The notes: generated from the letters alone by a model not told the origin. DNA of 42,634 nt from Bryobacterales bacterium (GCA_016789745.1 JAEUQF010000054.1:1-42634); one strand, 5' to 3'. Positions 32,771 through 42,170 are shown, counted from the stretch's first letter. Made by a program: numbers and translations.

Positions 32771-33892
32771 TTAGCGGCCCGCCATCACGATGAGATTCGT
32801 GGTGGTGTCCTTGTTGAGCGAGAGGAGCTTCTTCGATTGCAGGGTAGCGGTATCGAAGAACTCGATGGTGGAGCCGGCGCCATACAGATACAGCATGCCT
32901 CCATCGCTGCTCATGCCAAGGCGGAAGCTGATGCGCGCCGGAACGGGCGCCTTACGGATGACGCGCTGGCTGGCGATGTCCCAGACCCAGAACTCGGCCT
33001 CGCGGTTGGCGCCGGTTTTGTTGATCATGAGCGAGTAGCCCAGCTTGCGGTCAGGCGTGAGGGCGAAGCCGACCATGGGAAAGGCGGGGCCGATGGCCTG
33101 GTAGTTGACCTTGCGGGTAGTGAGGTCAATCTTGGCCATGCCGAGCGTTTCCTTGTGAACGATGGGGTCGACGGAGGTGAAGACGCTGGTGACCTCGCCG
33201 GGCGCGTCGTTGGGATCGTCACTGGCGGTAAGGCGGTGAGGCGATGCGCCAGGATACTCCGGACGCGAAAGCGGGATGCGTTCCACTTCCTTCAGGGTAT
33301 CGAGTTCCATGACGATGATGTCGTCATCGAAGACGTAGAGGAGTTTGCCGTCGGGCGAGATGCGATAGCTGGCCCCGAAGCCAAAGCCCTGGTCGTAGCC
33401 TTTGGGGAACGGCATCACCTTGGCGATGCGTTTCTCCTGCAGATCGATTTGGACGAACTGGGGCGGGTCTACGCGGAAGTGATCGAGCTCCTTCACGGTG
33501 AGCGAAATCGTGGTGTAGATATAGCGGCCGGAAGGATGCACGGCGAGGCCGGAGAAGGCGCGGCCGCCGGCCCCGCGCGGCATGCGGGGCGTGCTGCGGC
33601 CGTCCGATAGCGGGAAACTGCTGATCACCTTGCGTGCGGCCAGATCGACGGTCTCCATCTGCATCTTGGTGGTAACCAGGTGCAGCAGGGTCTTATCTGG
33701 CGACAGCGCGACGGTGCGCGGAATGCCGCCCACGGGGATCTCGCCGACTATATCGGCGGAGCGCTCATTGATCACCAGGAGTTTGTAATCCAGCGTGCCA
33801 ACATACATGAAGCCTTTGAGGCTGGCGGCGGTCTCGGCGTGGAGCGAGAGCGCCGCCAGCACCGGAAGGGCTGAGCGAAACAGAATGCTCAT
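32771..33892 (-). CDS. qhpB: Quinohemoprotein amine dehydrogenase beta subunit
   Basis: 373 residues; ATG 33892 after GGAG, with a signal peptide (ALPVLAALSLHAETAAS), so Sec-exported. The rest is a seven-bladed beta-propeller with family strings (GYDQGFGFGASYRISPDGKLLYVF, AVHPSGRYIYTT, DRKLGYSLMINK). In QHNDH this subunit packs against the gamma subunit and helps to form the active-site cavity for the amine. Longer in-frame upstream sequence is only a shadow of qhpC. It is 19 bp after qhpC and 5 bp before qhpE. Confidence 0.88.
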   Translation of the reverse strand: MSILFRSALPVLAALSLHAETAASLKGFMYVGTLDYKLLVINERSADIVGEIPVGGIPRTVALSPDKTLLHLVTTKMQMETVDLAARKVISSFPLSDGRSTPRMPRGAGGRAFSGLAVHPSGRYIYTTISLTVKELDHFRVDPPQFVQIDLQEKRIAKVMPFPKGYDQGFGFGASYRISPDGKLLYVFDDDIIVMELDTLKEVERIPLSRPEYPGASPHRLTASDDPNDAPGEVTSVFTSVDPIVHKETLGMAKIDLTTRKVNYQAIGPAFPMVGFALTPDRKLGYSLMINKTGANREAEFWVWDIASQRVIRKAPVPARISFRLGMSSDGGMLYLYGAGSTIEFFDTATLQSKKLLSLNKDTTTNLIVMAGR

Positions 33893-33911
33893 GTTTTGTT
33901 CTCCGCGTCCT

Positions 33912-34262
33912 TTACGGATAGATGACGTCCACCTGGCGCCAGTCGTTGGCGGCGGCGGAGCACTTGGAGGTCCAGTCCGGGTTGTTGCTGACGTGGTCGG
34001 GCACCTGTGCGGGCCAGGCGCAGCCAAGGTAGCAATCGAACAGGTCGCGCTCGACGGGCTGACAGAGACCGGCGGTACCGCCGGAGACATCCACTTCCCA
34101 GCCGGGGCTGAAGTGCAGCGTGCAGCCAAGCGGGTAGTAGACGCGGCCCTGCTGCTTGGCCTTGTGCTTTTTGTCCTGGAGCGCTTCCACGTCGTGGAGC
34201 GCGGCCTGGCGGTCCTGGGCAAACCGTTTGGCTTTACGGTTCAGAGCGTGCAGAGAGTTCAT
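33912..34262 (-). CDS. qhpC: QHNDH gamma subunit precursor with CTQ cofactor site
   Basis: 116 residues; ATG 34262 after an AAGGAAG site. Residues 1-40 are a charged leader without a hydrophobic core; the mature part starts near residue 41. With an offset of 40 to the Paracoccus numbering every cross-link residue is present: Cys47-Glu56, Cys67-Asp73, Cys81-Asp89 (thioethers) and Cys77-Trp83 (the cysteine tryptophylquinone). Family strings PGWEVD, LCQP and WPAQVPD are kept. Differences are Ala82 instead of Trp before the quinone Trp, and an extra Cys101. It is a ribosomal peptide modified by QhpD and QhpG and exported by QhpF. Cofactor formation is inferred from conservation. Confidence 0.92.
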   Translation of the reverse strand: MNSLHALNRKAKRFAQDRQAALHDVEALQDKKHKAKQQGRVYYPLGCTLHFSPGWEVDVSGGTAGLCQPVERDLFDCYLGCAWPAQVPDHVSNNPDWTSKCSAAANDWRQVDVIYP

Positions 34263-34286
34263 GGGAGGTTCTTCCTTTTCGTTGTG

Positions 34287-35732
34287 TCAGTTTTCGTCGA
34301 AGCGCTGCAGAAACTGGGGGTTGTGCACGGCGATCTCGCCGTAGATGCGAAGGCAGAGATCGATCCAATTGCGGACGCGGTCGCACTGGTTGAGGGTGGA
34401 CGCGGCAGTCTGGCCGTGATGGATGAACGATTCGTGGTAGCAGCCGCCGGCGCACACCGGCCGCACCCAGCAGGAGTGGCAATCGGGGCGGGCGCCAATG
34501 TGGTGGTTTTCCAGGAACTGGCGGCGGGCGCCGTGGTCGACACCGCCATCGAGAACGTTGCCCATCTGGGCGACGGGCGAATCGGCGAAGCGATGGCAGG
34601 CGGCGATGCCGCCGGAGGTGCTGACACCCAGCAGACCGAGTCCGGCGCCGCAGGTGTAGGCTTTGCTGATGCCTTGATGCAGCTCCTTGATGGAGTCATT
34701 TACGTTGGTGAAGTAGTGCTGGCCGCCTTTGAGGGCGAAGTCGCGGTATTCCCAGGCGAGTTCGGAGAAAGCATCGAAGACGTCGTCCATCTTCTGCCCA
34801 CCGATGTGATAGAGGCGGTCGGGATTGGCGGTGGCGGGCGAGAAACCGACGCCCTGGAAACCAAGTTCCTTGGTCAGGTGATCGTATATGCGACGGACGT
34901 CACGCACGCCGCTGGATAAGGTAACGCGGGCGCCGATGGAGTTGGTCTTGTGGCGGGCCAGCAGCATCTTGATGCGTGGGGCGATCACGTCGTAGCTGCC
35001 CTTGCCGGAGTGAAAGACACGCATGCGGTCGTGCAACTCCTTGTCGCCATCAATGCTGACGGTGACGCCGATGCGGTTGGCGGCGAGGAAATCGACGATC
35101 TCTTCGGTGAGGAGCGTGGCGTTGGTGGTGAGGCTGTAGTCCACCTGCTTGCCGGACTCGCGGGCCTTCTTATTGGCGTACTCGACGGCCCACTTCATCA
35201 ATGGGAAGTTGAGCAGCGTTTCACCGCCGAAGAAGGTGACGTGCAGCAGCGGGCGACCGGCGGCCTCTTTGAAGAGCGTGTCGATGGCTGCCTGTGCGAC
35301 TTCGGTGCTCATGTACTTGGGCTTGCCGGCCGATTCGGCGATCTTGTCATCGCTGTATTCGTAGCAATAGCCGCAGGCGAGGTTGCACTGGTTGGTGGTA
35401 TTGAGGACGATGCGCTGGATGGGGAACTCGGGCTCGGGCAGGGCCGGGAATTTCTCCCGGCTCTCTCCGTTGATGATGACATCACAGAACTCGAGTTCCT
35501 CGATGACCGCTTCTACTTCGGCCGCGGGATGCAGACCGGCCAGGCGGCTGCGAATGGCCTCTCGCGGCAGAGCCTCGTGGCGCAGCAGATCGACGATGGT
35601 CTTTGATAGGCCCTCCAGTCCGAAGATGGCGCCGCTGGGAACCAGGTAGAGGAACTCGCGGCCGGCGGCGTAGAAGGCGTGATGTTCGCCGATGCGGTAA
35701 GGAGCGGCGATGGCTTCTGCAACGGCGGTCAC
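34287..35732 (-). CDS. qhpD: Radical-SAM maturase of the QHNDH gamma subunit
   Basis: 481 residues. It starts with GTG overlapping the qhpA stop by 4 nt (GTGA), so translationally coupled. An N-terminal peptide-binding region (~1-100, PqqD-like) precedes the radical-SAM cluster motif with Cys116, Cys120 and Cys123 (CNLACGYC). A C-terminal SPASM-type region carries many cysteines (near residues 360-465: TCGAG, AACHRF, CHSCWVRPVCAGGC, CDRV) for auxiliary iron-sulfur clusters. QhpD makes the Cys-to-Glu/Asp thioether bonds in QhpC. 24 bp separate it from qhpC. Confidence 0.92.
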   Translation of the reverse strand: MTAVAEAIAAPYRIGEHHAFYAAGREFLYLVPSGAIFGLEGLSKTIVDLLRHEALPREAIRSRLAGLHPAAEVEAVIEELEFCDVIINGESREKFPALPEPEFPIQRIVLNTTNQCNLACGYCYEYSDDKIAESAGKPKYMSTEVAQAAIDTLFKEAAGRPLLHVTFFGGETLLNFPLMKWAVEYANKKARESGKQVDYSLTTNATLLTEEIVDFLAANRIGVTVSIDGDKELHDRMRVFHSGKGSYDVIAPRIKMLLARHKTNSIGARVTLSSGVRDVRRIYDHLTKELGFQGVGFSPATANPDRLYHIGGQKMDDVFDAFSELAWEYRDFALKGGQHYFTNVNDSIKELHQGISKAYTCGAGLGLLGVSTSGGIAACHRFADSPVAQMGNVLDGGVDHGARRQFLENHHIGARPDCHSCWVRPVCAGGCYHESFIHHGQTAASTLNQCDRVRNWIDLCLRIYGEIAVHNPQFLQRFDEN

Positions 35733-37504
35733 TGCGTCACCTCCGGCTGGTCGTAGAGCGTGTAGTTGGGGATGGTGACGACCAGATAGGAGCGGGCTTT
35801 CAACTCCGCGCCCTCCGGCGTTTTGTAGAAGGCCGTGATCCAGACGTCGCCGAAGTTATTAAAGGGCTGGTTGTTCTCCTGCTTCTTGCGCTTCGGATTC
35901 ATGCCTTCGACGCTGGGGGTAAAGAAGCCCTTGTCATCCAGGCTGCCGACGTACTTGGTGTCGTCATCATCGGGCGTGGAGACGAACTCTTCCATGCCCC
36001 AGCGGGCGGGCACCGCGCCGAGGTAGACGTCGTCTTCGGTCTGCATCTTGCCGTCGAGGCCGGCGGCCCAGGCGATGGCTTCAAACTGTGCGTACTCCTT
36101 CGGGTACTTCACGCCGCCCAGGCGGGAGACGTTGGCTTCCGGGGAGACTTCGATGTAGGCAACCTTGTCGTAGACCGCATAGGATTCGGGAGCAGTGGAA
36201 CGGCCGATGGCGACGTCGCGCAGGCCCACGGGGCTGTTGGCGGCGGCCTCGATCTCGACGGTGACCAGCGCTGGGGTAACAGCGCTCACTTTGGTGACGG
36301 TGACGCCGCGGCCCATGTCGATGTCGGCGGGCTTGAGGGTAGCCGGGAAGTTGGCGCCGTAGAGCTTCACAGTGGCTTTCGCGCCGGCCTTGATGGCGTT
36401 GATGTCGGTGCCGGTGACGAGCGGTTCTGAGCCGGCGCGGGTGAGTTTGACATCGATGCCGAGTTCGCCGAAGCCGCTCCAGAACCAGCGCCCTTCCATG
36501 GTGTTGCCGTCGCGGGACAGCATCATGGCTTCGCGCCATTCGGTGGGAACGACGGTGGACGTAATGACGGGGGCGGTGGAGGAACCCACGCGGCCGCGCC
36601 AGTTGTAGCCGGTGTAGACAATACCCTTTCCGGTGGACTTCACGGATTTGCCGGAGTCGACATAGGTGAACGCGGTCGTGGTGACGAACTGATCTTCGCC
36701 GGCGCCGGGAGCGACGGTGACGGTGCCATAGAGCTTGCCCAGGCCGGGTTGATAGCCGCTGAGCAGCCAGGTGCCGGCCAGTTTCGCCGGACGCATGGCG
36801 GCGCGCCAGGCGGTCCACTCGGGGGTGATGAGTGGCTGATGCTTGGCCAAGTAGTCCAAGGCAAGATCCACCGGGTACTTATTGGAAGCCGGTGCGGCGG
36901 GCACGCGCGGATACTCCATGGCGATACCGGCGACGGGGGTGGCACGCGGGGTGGCGGGCGCCGTTACGGCGCTGCCGGGTTTTGCCGGTTGTGGGCGGAA
37001 GGTATTGGCGGAACCGGGGAACAGGCCGATGTGCATGGAGACGAGCTTTTCGTAGTCGTCACGGGTGCGGCGCTGCGCCAGCACACGGCCGATGTTGTGG
37101 CAGGCATTGCACGTCTTCTGCAACACAGGGCTGGGCGTGTAGTCATCCTGGTAGCCGATGGTGCGATGCTCCACTTCCCAGAAGCCGGGCTTCATCTCTT
37201 CCGGCGCCAATCCGTTGTTGCTGCTGAGATAGCGCAGCACGGCGCGGGTTTCGTCGGGCGTGATGGCCAGCCCGTTAAGGCGGATCATGCGTTTGATGGC
37301 CTGTTCCCAGACCTCGGGGCTGGTGCGCATGTAGGAGAGCCGGCGCATCATACCTTTGGAGTCGCGCTGGTGGCAGCCGCCGCATTTGCGGATGGTGAGT
37401 TGGTCGTCAATCGGGATACCCGGCGGAGCCGATTGGGGAAACGCTAGGCCGACAGCGGCGCCGAGCAGGAGAGCGGTACGAACAGTAGATCCCAGACAGT
37501 GCAT
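35729..37504 (-). CDS. qhpA: QHNDH alpha subunit, diheme cytochrome
   Basis: 591 residues, ATG 37504 after GAGGGATT. Signal peptide (VRTALLLGAAVGLAFPQ) then two CxxCH heme sites: Cys41-Cys44-His45 and Cys132-Cys135-His136. The rest (about 170-591) is beta-rich with family strings (FWEVEHRTIGYQDDYTPSP, WFWSGFGELGIDVKLTR), including an IPT-like barrel near 380-450. The hemes pass electrons from the CTQ quinone to an outside cytochrome or azurin-like acceptor; none is encoded nearby. Periplasmic. It is 34 bp after the TonB receptor stop. Confidence 0.9.
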   Translation of the reverse strand: MHCLGSTVRTALLLGAAVGLAFPQSAPPGIPIDDQLTIRKCGGCHQRDSKGMMRRLSYMRTSPEVWEQAIKRMIRLNGLAITPDETRAVLRYLSSNNGLAPEEMKPGFWEVEHRTIGYQDDYTPSPVLQKTCNACHNIGRVLAQRRTRDDYEKLVSMHIGLFPGSANTFRPQPAKPGSAVTAPATPRATPVAGIAMEYPRVPAAPASNKYPVDLALDYLAKHQPLITPEWTAWRAAMRPAKLAGTWLLSGYQPGLGKLYGTVTVAPGAGEDQFVTTTAFTYVDSGKSVKSTGKGIVYTGYNWRGRVGSSTAPVITSTVVPTEWREAMMLSRDGNTMEGRWFWSGFGELGIDVKLTRAGSEPLVTGTDINAIKAGAKATVKLYGANFPATLKPADIDMGRGVTVTKVSAVTPALVTVEIEAAANSPVGLRDVAIGRSTAPESYAVYDKVAYIEVSPEANVSRLGGVKYPKEYAQFEAIAWAAGLDGKMQTEDDVYLGAVPARWGMEEFVSTPDDDDTKYVGSLDDKGFFTPSVEGMNPKRKKQENNQPFNNFGDVWITAFYKTPEGAELKARSYLVVTIPNYTLYDQPEVTQ

Positions 37505-37538
37505 AATCCCTCAGATAGAAGCGAAGATTGGCTGCTGC

Positions 37539-40500
37539 TTAAAACGAGATACGCGCGGTCAACTGCACCGAGCGGGGGCCGCCGGCCTCCTGCACCTGCA
37601 CGTTGGTGATGGTGCCGAAGGGGGCGGTGTTGTAGTTGAGATTGGGCGGCGCGTAGTTGGGGTGATTCAGAGCATTGGACGCGGCGGCCCCGATCTGGAA
37701 GCTCATGCGTTCGGTGATGGGCATCGACTTGAACAGAGAGAGCGAAAGCGCCTGGGTGCCGGGCCCCACCACCGAGCCGACCGGGGAGCTGGCCGGGCGG
37801 CCAATGTTATTGCGGGGGATGGCGAAGGCGGCTTTATTGATCCAGTTGGTGATGCTCTGGTTCTCCGGTACCACGGAGACGCCGGAGATGATATCGGCGC
37901 GGCCGTTGCCGGTGACGTTGGGGAAGTTATTGCCGGCCGGATCGGCGCCGGGGGCGATGACAGTGAGGAACGGGCCGGTCTGCGCGACGAAGACACCGGA
38001 CAACTGCCAGCCGCCGATGAGGGCGTTTGCCGCTTTATTGGTGGTCTTCAGCAGCATGCCCTTGGAGCCGAATGGCAGTTCGTAGAGGAAGGTGCTAAGG
38101 AAGCGGTGACGGCGGCTGAAGGCGACGTTGCCGTAATCGAGGTCGATGTTGTAGCTGTCGGTGCTGACGCCGCCGGCCTGCGTGGCATAGGCCGTGGGGT
38201 TGAAGCCCTGGCCATTGGAAAGGTTCTTCAGGAAGGTGTAGTTGGTGGTGAACTGCAGGCCGTTGGACATGCGCTTATTGGCTGCGAACGTAAAGGCGTT
38301 GTAGTTGCTGCGGGCGCCGGTGGTTTCCTGCGAGATGCCATTCCAGAGCGGAAACGGGGAACTGGAGCGGGCAGCGGCAAAGCCGACGGTGTTGGCGGGC
38401 ACCTGGGCCAAGTTCTTGGTATAGCCGAGATTGCTGCCTTTGTTGCCATCGTAAGAAGCGCGCAGGCCGATGCCCTTGCCGATGTCGCGTTCGACCGTAA
38501 GGCTCCACTGCTGCACGTAGGGGTCGCGGTAGTTTACGTCGGCGGATAGCTGGAAGGTCTGGATGCCGGGCTGGGCAAGGTTGGCGGGGAAGGGGCGGGC
38601 CATGGTGAGCTGCGGCACGCCGCTCACCAGCGAGTTGGTGTAGCTGCCGACGGAACTGGCCGAGACGGCCCAGCCGGCGCTGGTGAGCGTGCCGAGCATG
38701 GCTTCAATAAAGCGCCCGTAGCCGCCGCGGATAACCGTTTTGCCGTCGGAGGATGGGCGCCAGGCGAAGCCGATGCGCGGGCCGAAGCTGGTTTTCTGGG
38801 AGCGGTGGAGTTGGGGCCCAAGGCCGACCTGGCTGGCAGGCAGGATGGGAGTGGGCAGAATGGAGGCGGCGAACACGCTGTTGGTCAGCCGCTGGCCGGC
38901 ATCGGGTACAGCCACCGCGCCCCGCACCCCAACGCCATTGATGACGGCGTAGTAATCGGGCAGGAAGACGGCGATGTTATCCAGCCGGTCGGTGAACGGC
39001 GGATGGTATTCCCAGCGCATGCCGTAGTTGATGTTGAGCTTCGGTGTGACCTTCCAGTCGTCCTGGGCGAAGAAGGCATAGTGGGTGCCGACGCCGTTGG
39101 AGTCGGGCTCATTGACAATGCTCACCTGGGTGCGGTCGGGGATGCCAAACAGGAAGGCGGCATAGGGATTACCGACGATGGGGTTGGAGATCGAGCCGTT
39201 GAAGGTATACTGTCCGGCACGTCCGGCGGCAAAGACGTTGCTGAAGTAAGCGGTGAGGCGGCGGACGTCGCCACCCACTTTGTAGGTATGGCCGCGGCGG
39301 CTGATGGTGATGTTATCCATGAGTTGGATGGTGCGGCTGCGGTTCACCGAGGAGGCTGTGGAGTTAGTGGGCTGGAAGCCGTTAATGGTGAAAGTGGGGG
39401 AGGTATTGCCGCTGGGGGGATTGGGGAGTTGGACGCCAACGGCTTCGACAAGCGCTCTGGCATCGGCATCGGTGGTGGTGAAGATGCGCTGGCCGCTGAA
39501 GCCGAGGCGCAGTTCATTCACGACCGAAGTGCTGAGCACGGCATTATAGGCAGCGACGAGGGCGTAGACGATCTCGGGCTGGCGGGTGGCGCCGGCAAGC
39601 ACAGTACCGCTGGCGACGGGCGGGTTGTCCACCTGGCGATCCTTGTAGGTGCCACGAACGAACATGGTATGGGCTGAGGAGATATTCTGATCGACGCGGA
39701 AGTCGCCCTGGTGGCTGGTGATGGGAGTGGAGAAGTTAGTAGAGAAGTTATTCGCGATGGCGTTGGGTGCGCCGGCATTCGGCACGGGGAACAGATGACG
39801 TAGTGCAGCCGAGGCGACCGGAGAGATACGGCTGGCAGGCACCTGTTTGTTGGGGAGCGGCTGCCCGTTACCCGGATCGAGGATGGTTCCGGAGAACGCG
39901 TTGAGGTCGCCATTGCGTAACGCCAGCGATGGCACGCTGTGGTTGATAAAGGTTTGGCGGGGGAGCGTGAGTCCCTCATAGCTGGTGAAGAAGAAGGTGC
40001 GGTCCTTGCCGTTATAGAGCTTCGGCAGCACCACAGGCCCGCCCACAAACACGCCGAAGTTATTCATCTGCGTACGGGTTTTGGTCGCGCTGAAGGGATT
40101 GCGGGCGTTCATCGAGGTGTTCTGCAGGTTCTCGAAAATGCCGCCGTGCAGGGAGTTGGTGCCGCCTTTGGTGACAGTGGTGATGTCACTGACACCGCCA
40201 AATTCCGCGGCGTTGTTGATTTCACTCACGCGGATTTCGCCGATGGCGCCGAAGGACGGGAACAGTTCCGCGACGGGAGCATTGTTCCGAACGCTCATGG
40301 TGCTGATGCCGTCGATGGTGACCGAGAGCATGCTCGGCTTGGCACCGGCCACCGAGATGGCGCCGTTATTGTCGGTCTGCACGCCGGCCTGTGTGGTGAG
40401 CGTGGAGAAGGCGCTGGTGGAACCGAGACCGCGAGAGCCGATGGCCACGGGCAAGTCGAGAAGTTCACGGCCGGTCTTGGTTTCCGCAATGCCGCCTAAC

Positions 40501-40955
40501 TCGGTGGTAATAACGGCGTCGGTGCCGGCGGTGACGTTGACACTTTCCACCTGCGTGGCTACCGAGAGGCTGGCATCGACGCGCAGGGTCTGGCGGGAGA
40601 GCAGTTCCAGTTCGTTGGTCTGGAAGATGCCGAAGCCCGGCGCCTGGATGCGGATCTGGTACTTACCGGCATCCATATTGACGAGAGTGTAATTCCCATC
40701 GGAATCGGTAAGCACGGAGCGTGTGGTATTGGTGCCGCTGTTGGTAACCGTGACGGAGGCACCGGCGACCGCGGCGCCCGAACCATCGCGCACACTGCCG
40801 ACGAAGGAGCCGAAAGTAGATTGCGCGAAGGCAACAGTACCCAGGTTCGCGAGCAGAACAGCCGCGCACAGTAGGGATAAGCAATGAGTACGGACAGCGC
40901 CGCGAACGCCTTCACCCAGACGGCGAGCGGCTACAGAAGAGTTGGCTCGATACAC
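37539..40955 (-). CDS. Oar-like TonB-dependent outer-membrane receptor
   Basis: 1138 residues from GTG 40955; a TTG at 40973 is in frame but the AGGGGGG at 40961-40967 fits GTG 40955. A signal peptide (LLCAAVLLANLGTVAFAQ) precedes a carboxypeptidase-regulatory-like domain (GSVRDGSGAAVAGASVTVTN), then a plug (DGISTMSVRNN, NNAAEFGGVSDITTVTKGGTN) and a long barrel ending in VQLTARISF. Such receptors are the acidobacterial counterpart of SusC/Oar proteins and import or interact with large substrates. Its place between qhpG and qhpA suggests a link with amine oxidation, such as uptake of a substrate, but that is inference. Confidence 0.88.
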   Translation of the reverse strand: MYRANSSVAARRLGEGVRGAVRTHCLSLLCAAVLLANLGTVAFAQSTFGSFVGSVRDGSGAAVAGASVTVTNSGTNTTRSVLTDSDGNYTLVNMDAGKYQIRIQAPGFGIFQTNELELLSRQTLRVDASLSVATQVESVNVTAGTDAVITTELGGIAETKTGRELLDLPVAIGSRGLGSTSAFSTLTTQAGVQTDNNGAISVAGAKPSMLSVTIDGISTMSVRNNAPVAELFPSFGAIGEIRVSEINNAAEFGGVSDITTVTKGGTNSLHGGIFENLQNTSMNARNPFSATKTRTQMNNFGVFVGGPVVLPKLYNGKDRTFFFTSYEGLTLPRQTFINHSVPSLALRNGDLNAFSGTILDPGNGQPLPNKQVPASRISPVASAALRHLFPVPNAGAPNAIANNFSTNFSTPITSHQGDFRVDQNISSAHTMFVRGTYKDRQVDNPPVASGTVLAGATRQPEIVYALVAAYNAVLSTSVVNELRLGFSGQRIFTTTDADARALVEAVGVQLPNPPSGNTSPTFTINGFQPTNSTASSVNRSRTIQLMDNITISRRGHTYKVGGDVRRLTAYFSNVFAAGRAGQYTFNGSISNPIVGNPYAAFLFGIPDRTQVSIVNEPDSNGVGTHYAFFAQDDWKVTPKLNINYGMRWEYHPPFTDRLDNIAVFLPDYYAVINGVGVRGAVAVPDAGQRLTNSVFAASILPTPILPASQVGLGPQLHRSQKTSFGPRIGFAWRPSSDGKTVIRGGYGRFIEAMLGTLTSAGWAVSASSVGSYTNSLVSGVPQLTMARPFPANLAQPGIQTFQLSADVNYRDPYVQQWSLTVERDIGKGIGLRASYDGNKGSNLGYTKNLAQVPANTVGFAAARSSSPFPLWNGISQETTGARSNYNAFTFAANKRMSNGLQFTTNYTFLKNLSNGQGFNPTAYATQAGGVSTDSYNIDLDYGNVAFSRRHRFLSTFLYELPFGSKGMLLKTTNKAANALIGGWQLSGVFVAQTGPFLTVIAPGADPAGNNFPNVTGNGRADIISGVSVVPENQSITNWINKAAFAIPRNNIGRPASSPVGSVVGPGTQALSLSLFKSMPITERMSFQIGAAASNALNHPNYAPPNLNYNTAPFGTITNVQVQEAGGPRSVQLTARISF

Positions 40956-40960
40956 GAGAT

Positions 40961-40967
40961 CCCCCCT
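40961..40967 (-). promoter_or_regulatory. Ribosome binding site that decides the receptor start
   Basis: AGGGGGG on the minus strand, 5 nt before GTG 40955. It lies inside the region between the two possible starts and points to GTG rather than the TTG at 40973. Confidence 0.6.
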
Positions 40968-41186
40968 AAGCAAAATGTGATTGGCAACAGCCCAGATGTA
41001 ACGGGAAAGTGAAGCGCGAGGCTTAAGGACGTCGTTGTCCAGCTAACTGGCGAACCGTGTCCGACGGGAGGACGAGCGTTAATTGCTCAAGGGTGAGAGG
41101 AACTGACTCTCGAAAATCAGACGGGAAAAACTTGTTTTTTGATGTTACAGCGTAAGGAGGGAGGCGGTCAATAACAATTGCATCTT

Positions 41187-42170
41187 TCAGTCGGACACAG
41201 CTTCGAGCGTGAGGTCGCGCAGGCGGTAGCGGAATGGTTCCGGAGTGCCAGGGGTGAAAGCGTCGAGTGCGGCCAGTTCGTCCTCCCACCAGGGGCCGCC
41301 AAAGCCGTGGCGATAAAACTGGCGGCAGAGATCGACATGGCGTTGGAAGCCGGCGCGGACTCGGGATTCGTAGTGCTGGCGGAGCGAGGCAGGATCGTGA
41401 CCATCGAGGTGGGCTCGTATAACGGCGGCCGCAAGGATGGCGGTACGGACGGCCAGCGCGGTGCCATCGCCGCAGATGGGATCGAACGACATGGCGGCGG
41501 AACCACAGGCGAGCCAGCCCGGGCCGGCGAGTTGTGTGGCGATGCGTGGGTGGGAGGGGAATGGCGAGGATGCCTCGGAAAGCGTTTCGATATAGGGAGC
41601 GATGAGTTCGCTGGTCCCAAGGGGGCGCCCGGCCGCATCGCCGACGGCCAGCAGCCACGCCGAGTGCGCTCCATCGGGCAACAGGAACAGCCAGCCTGCG
41701 GGCAGTGACTCCGTCATGCAGGCGGCCGGGGGACAGCCATGGCGAAGGGCGGCGCGCCAGGCGATGGCGGCCCGGCTGCCCAAATGCTGCTGGTTCACAC
41801 CGGCGGGCAGCGGGTTGCTGCTGTAGATGAGGAAGTCGGGCTTGGCCGAACACGTCTCCCCATCGGGCAGCAGGCTGGCGAGCAATTCCTGTTCGGAGGT
41901 GACGTAGCCGCGATGGTCCATGCGGGACACGCCCTGCCCGGCGGCCCAGGCGACGATGCGCTGGCGGATGAGGAAGCTATTGGCGAGCAACGATGGGCTG
42001 TCGAAGATATCGCGCAGCAGGTGGAGTGCCGCTTCGCTAATGAGGATGGCGGGCACTCGCGGCCGTTCCGGGCGCACCAGTCGCACCGGGATGCCAGCCT
42101 TGCGCAGCAGGTGGGTGCAGCAATAGGCGGCGATGCCGTCGCCGCGGACTTCCACCACGGGAGCGGACAT
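41187..42170 (-). CDS. qhpG: Flavin-dependent monooxygenase of QHNDH maturation (QhpG)
   Basis: 327 residues; its ATG immediately follows the qhpF stop (TGAATG), so the two are coupled. The N-terminus has a Rossmann-type dinucleotide site (EVRGDGIAAYCCTHLLRKAG, GDGIAA at 10-15) and the late CGDGTALAVRTAILAA segment fits the second FAD motif (GD near the pyrophosphate). It resembles PHBH-type flavoproteins. In Paracoccus QhpG adds the two oxygens to the gamma-subunit Trp that becomes CTQ. Here it is separated from the structural genes by the TonB receptor. Confidence 0.85.
   Translation of the reverse strand: MSAPVVEVRGDGIAAYCCTHLLRKAGIPVRLVRPERPRVPAILISEAALHLLRDIFDSPSLLANSFLIRQRIVAWAAGQGVSRMDHRGYVTSEQELLASLLPDGETCSAKPDFLIYSSNPLPAGVNQQHLGSRAAIAWRAALRHGCPPAACMTESLPAGWLFLLPDGAHSAWLLAVGDAAGRPLGTSELIAPYIETLSEASSPFPSHPRIATQLAGPGWLACGSAAMSFDPICGDGTALAVRTAILAAAVIRAHLDGHDPASLRQHYESRVRAGFQRHVDLCRQFYRHGFGGPWWEDELAALDAFTPGTPEPFRYRLRDLTLEAVSD

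Noticed and set aside
40956..40973. TTG start for the Oar-like receptor
   Set aside because: The strong AGGGGGG lies between TTG and GTG, so GTG 40955 is the better start.
41100..41186. Terminator candidate behind qhpG (short A/T stem and CTGA/TCAG pairs)
   Set aside because: The stems are too short and the T-run is not in the right place to support a terminator.
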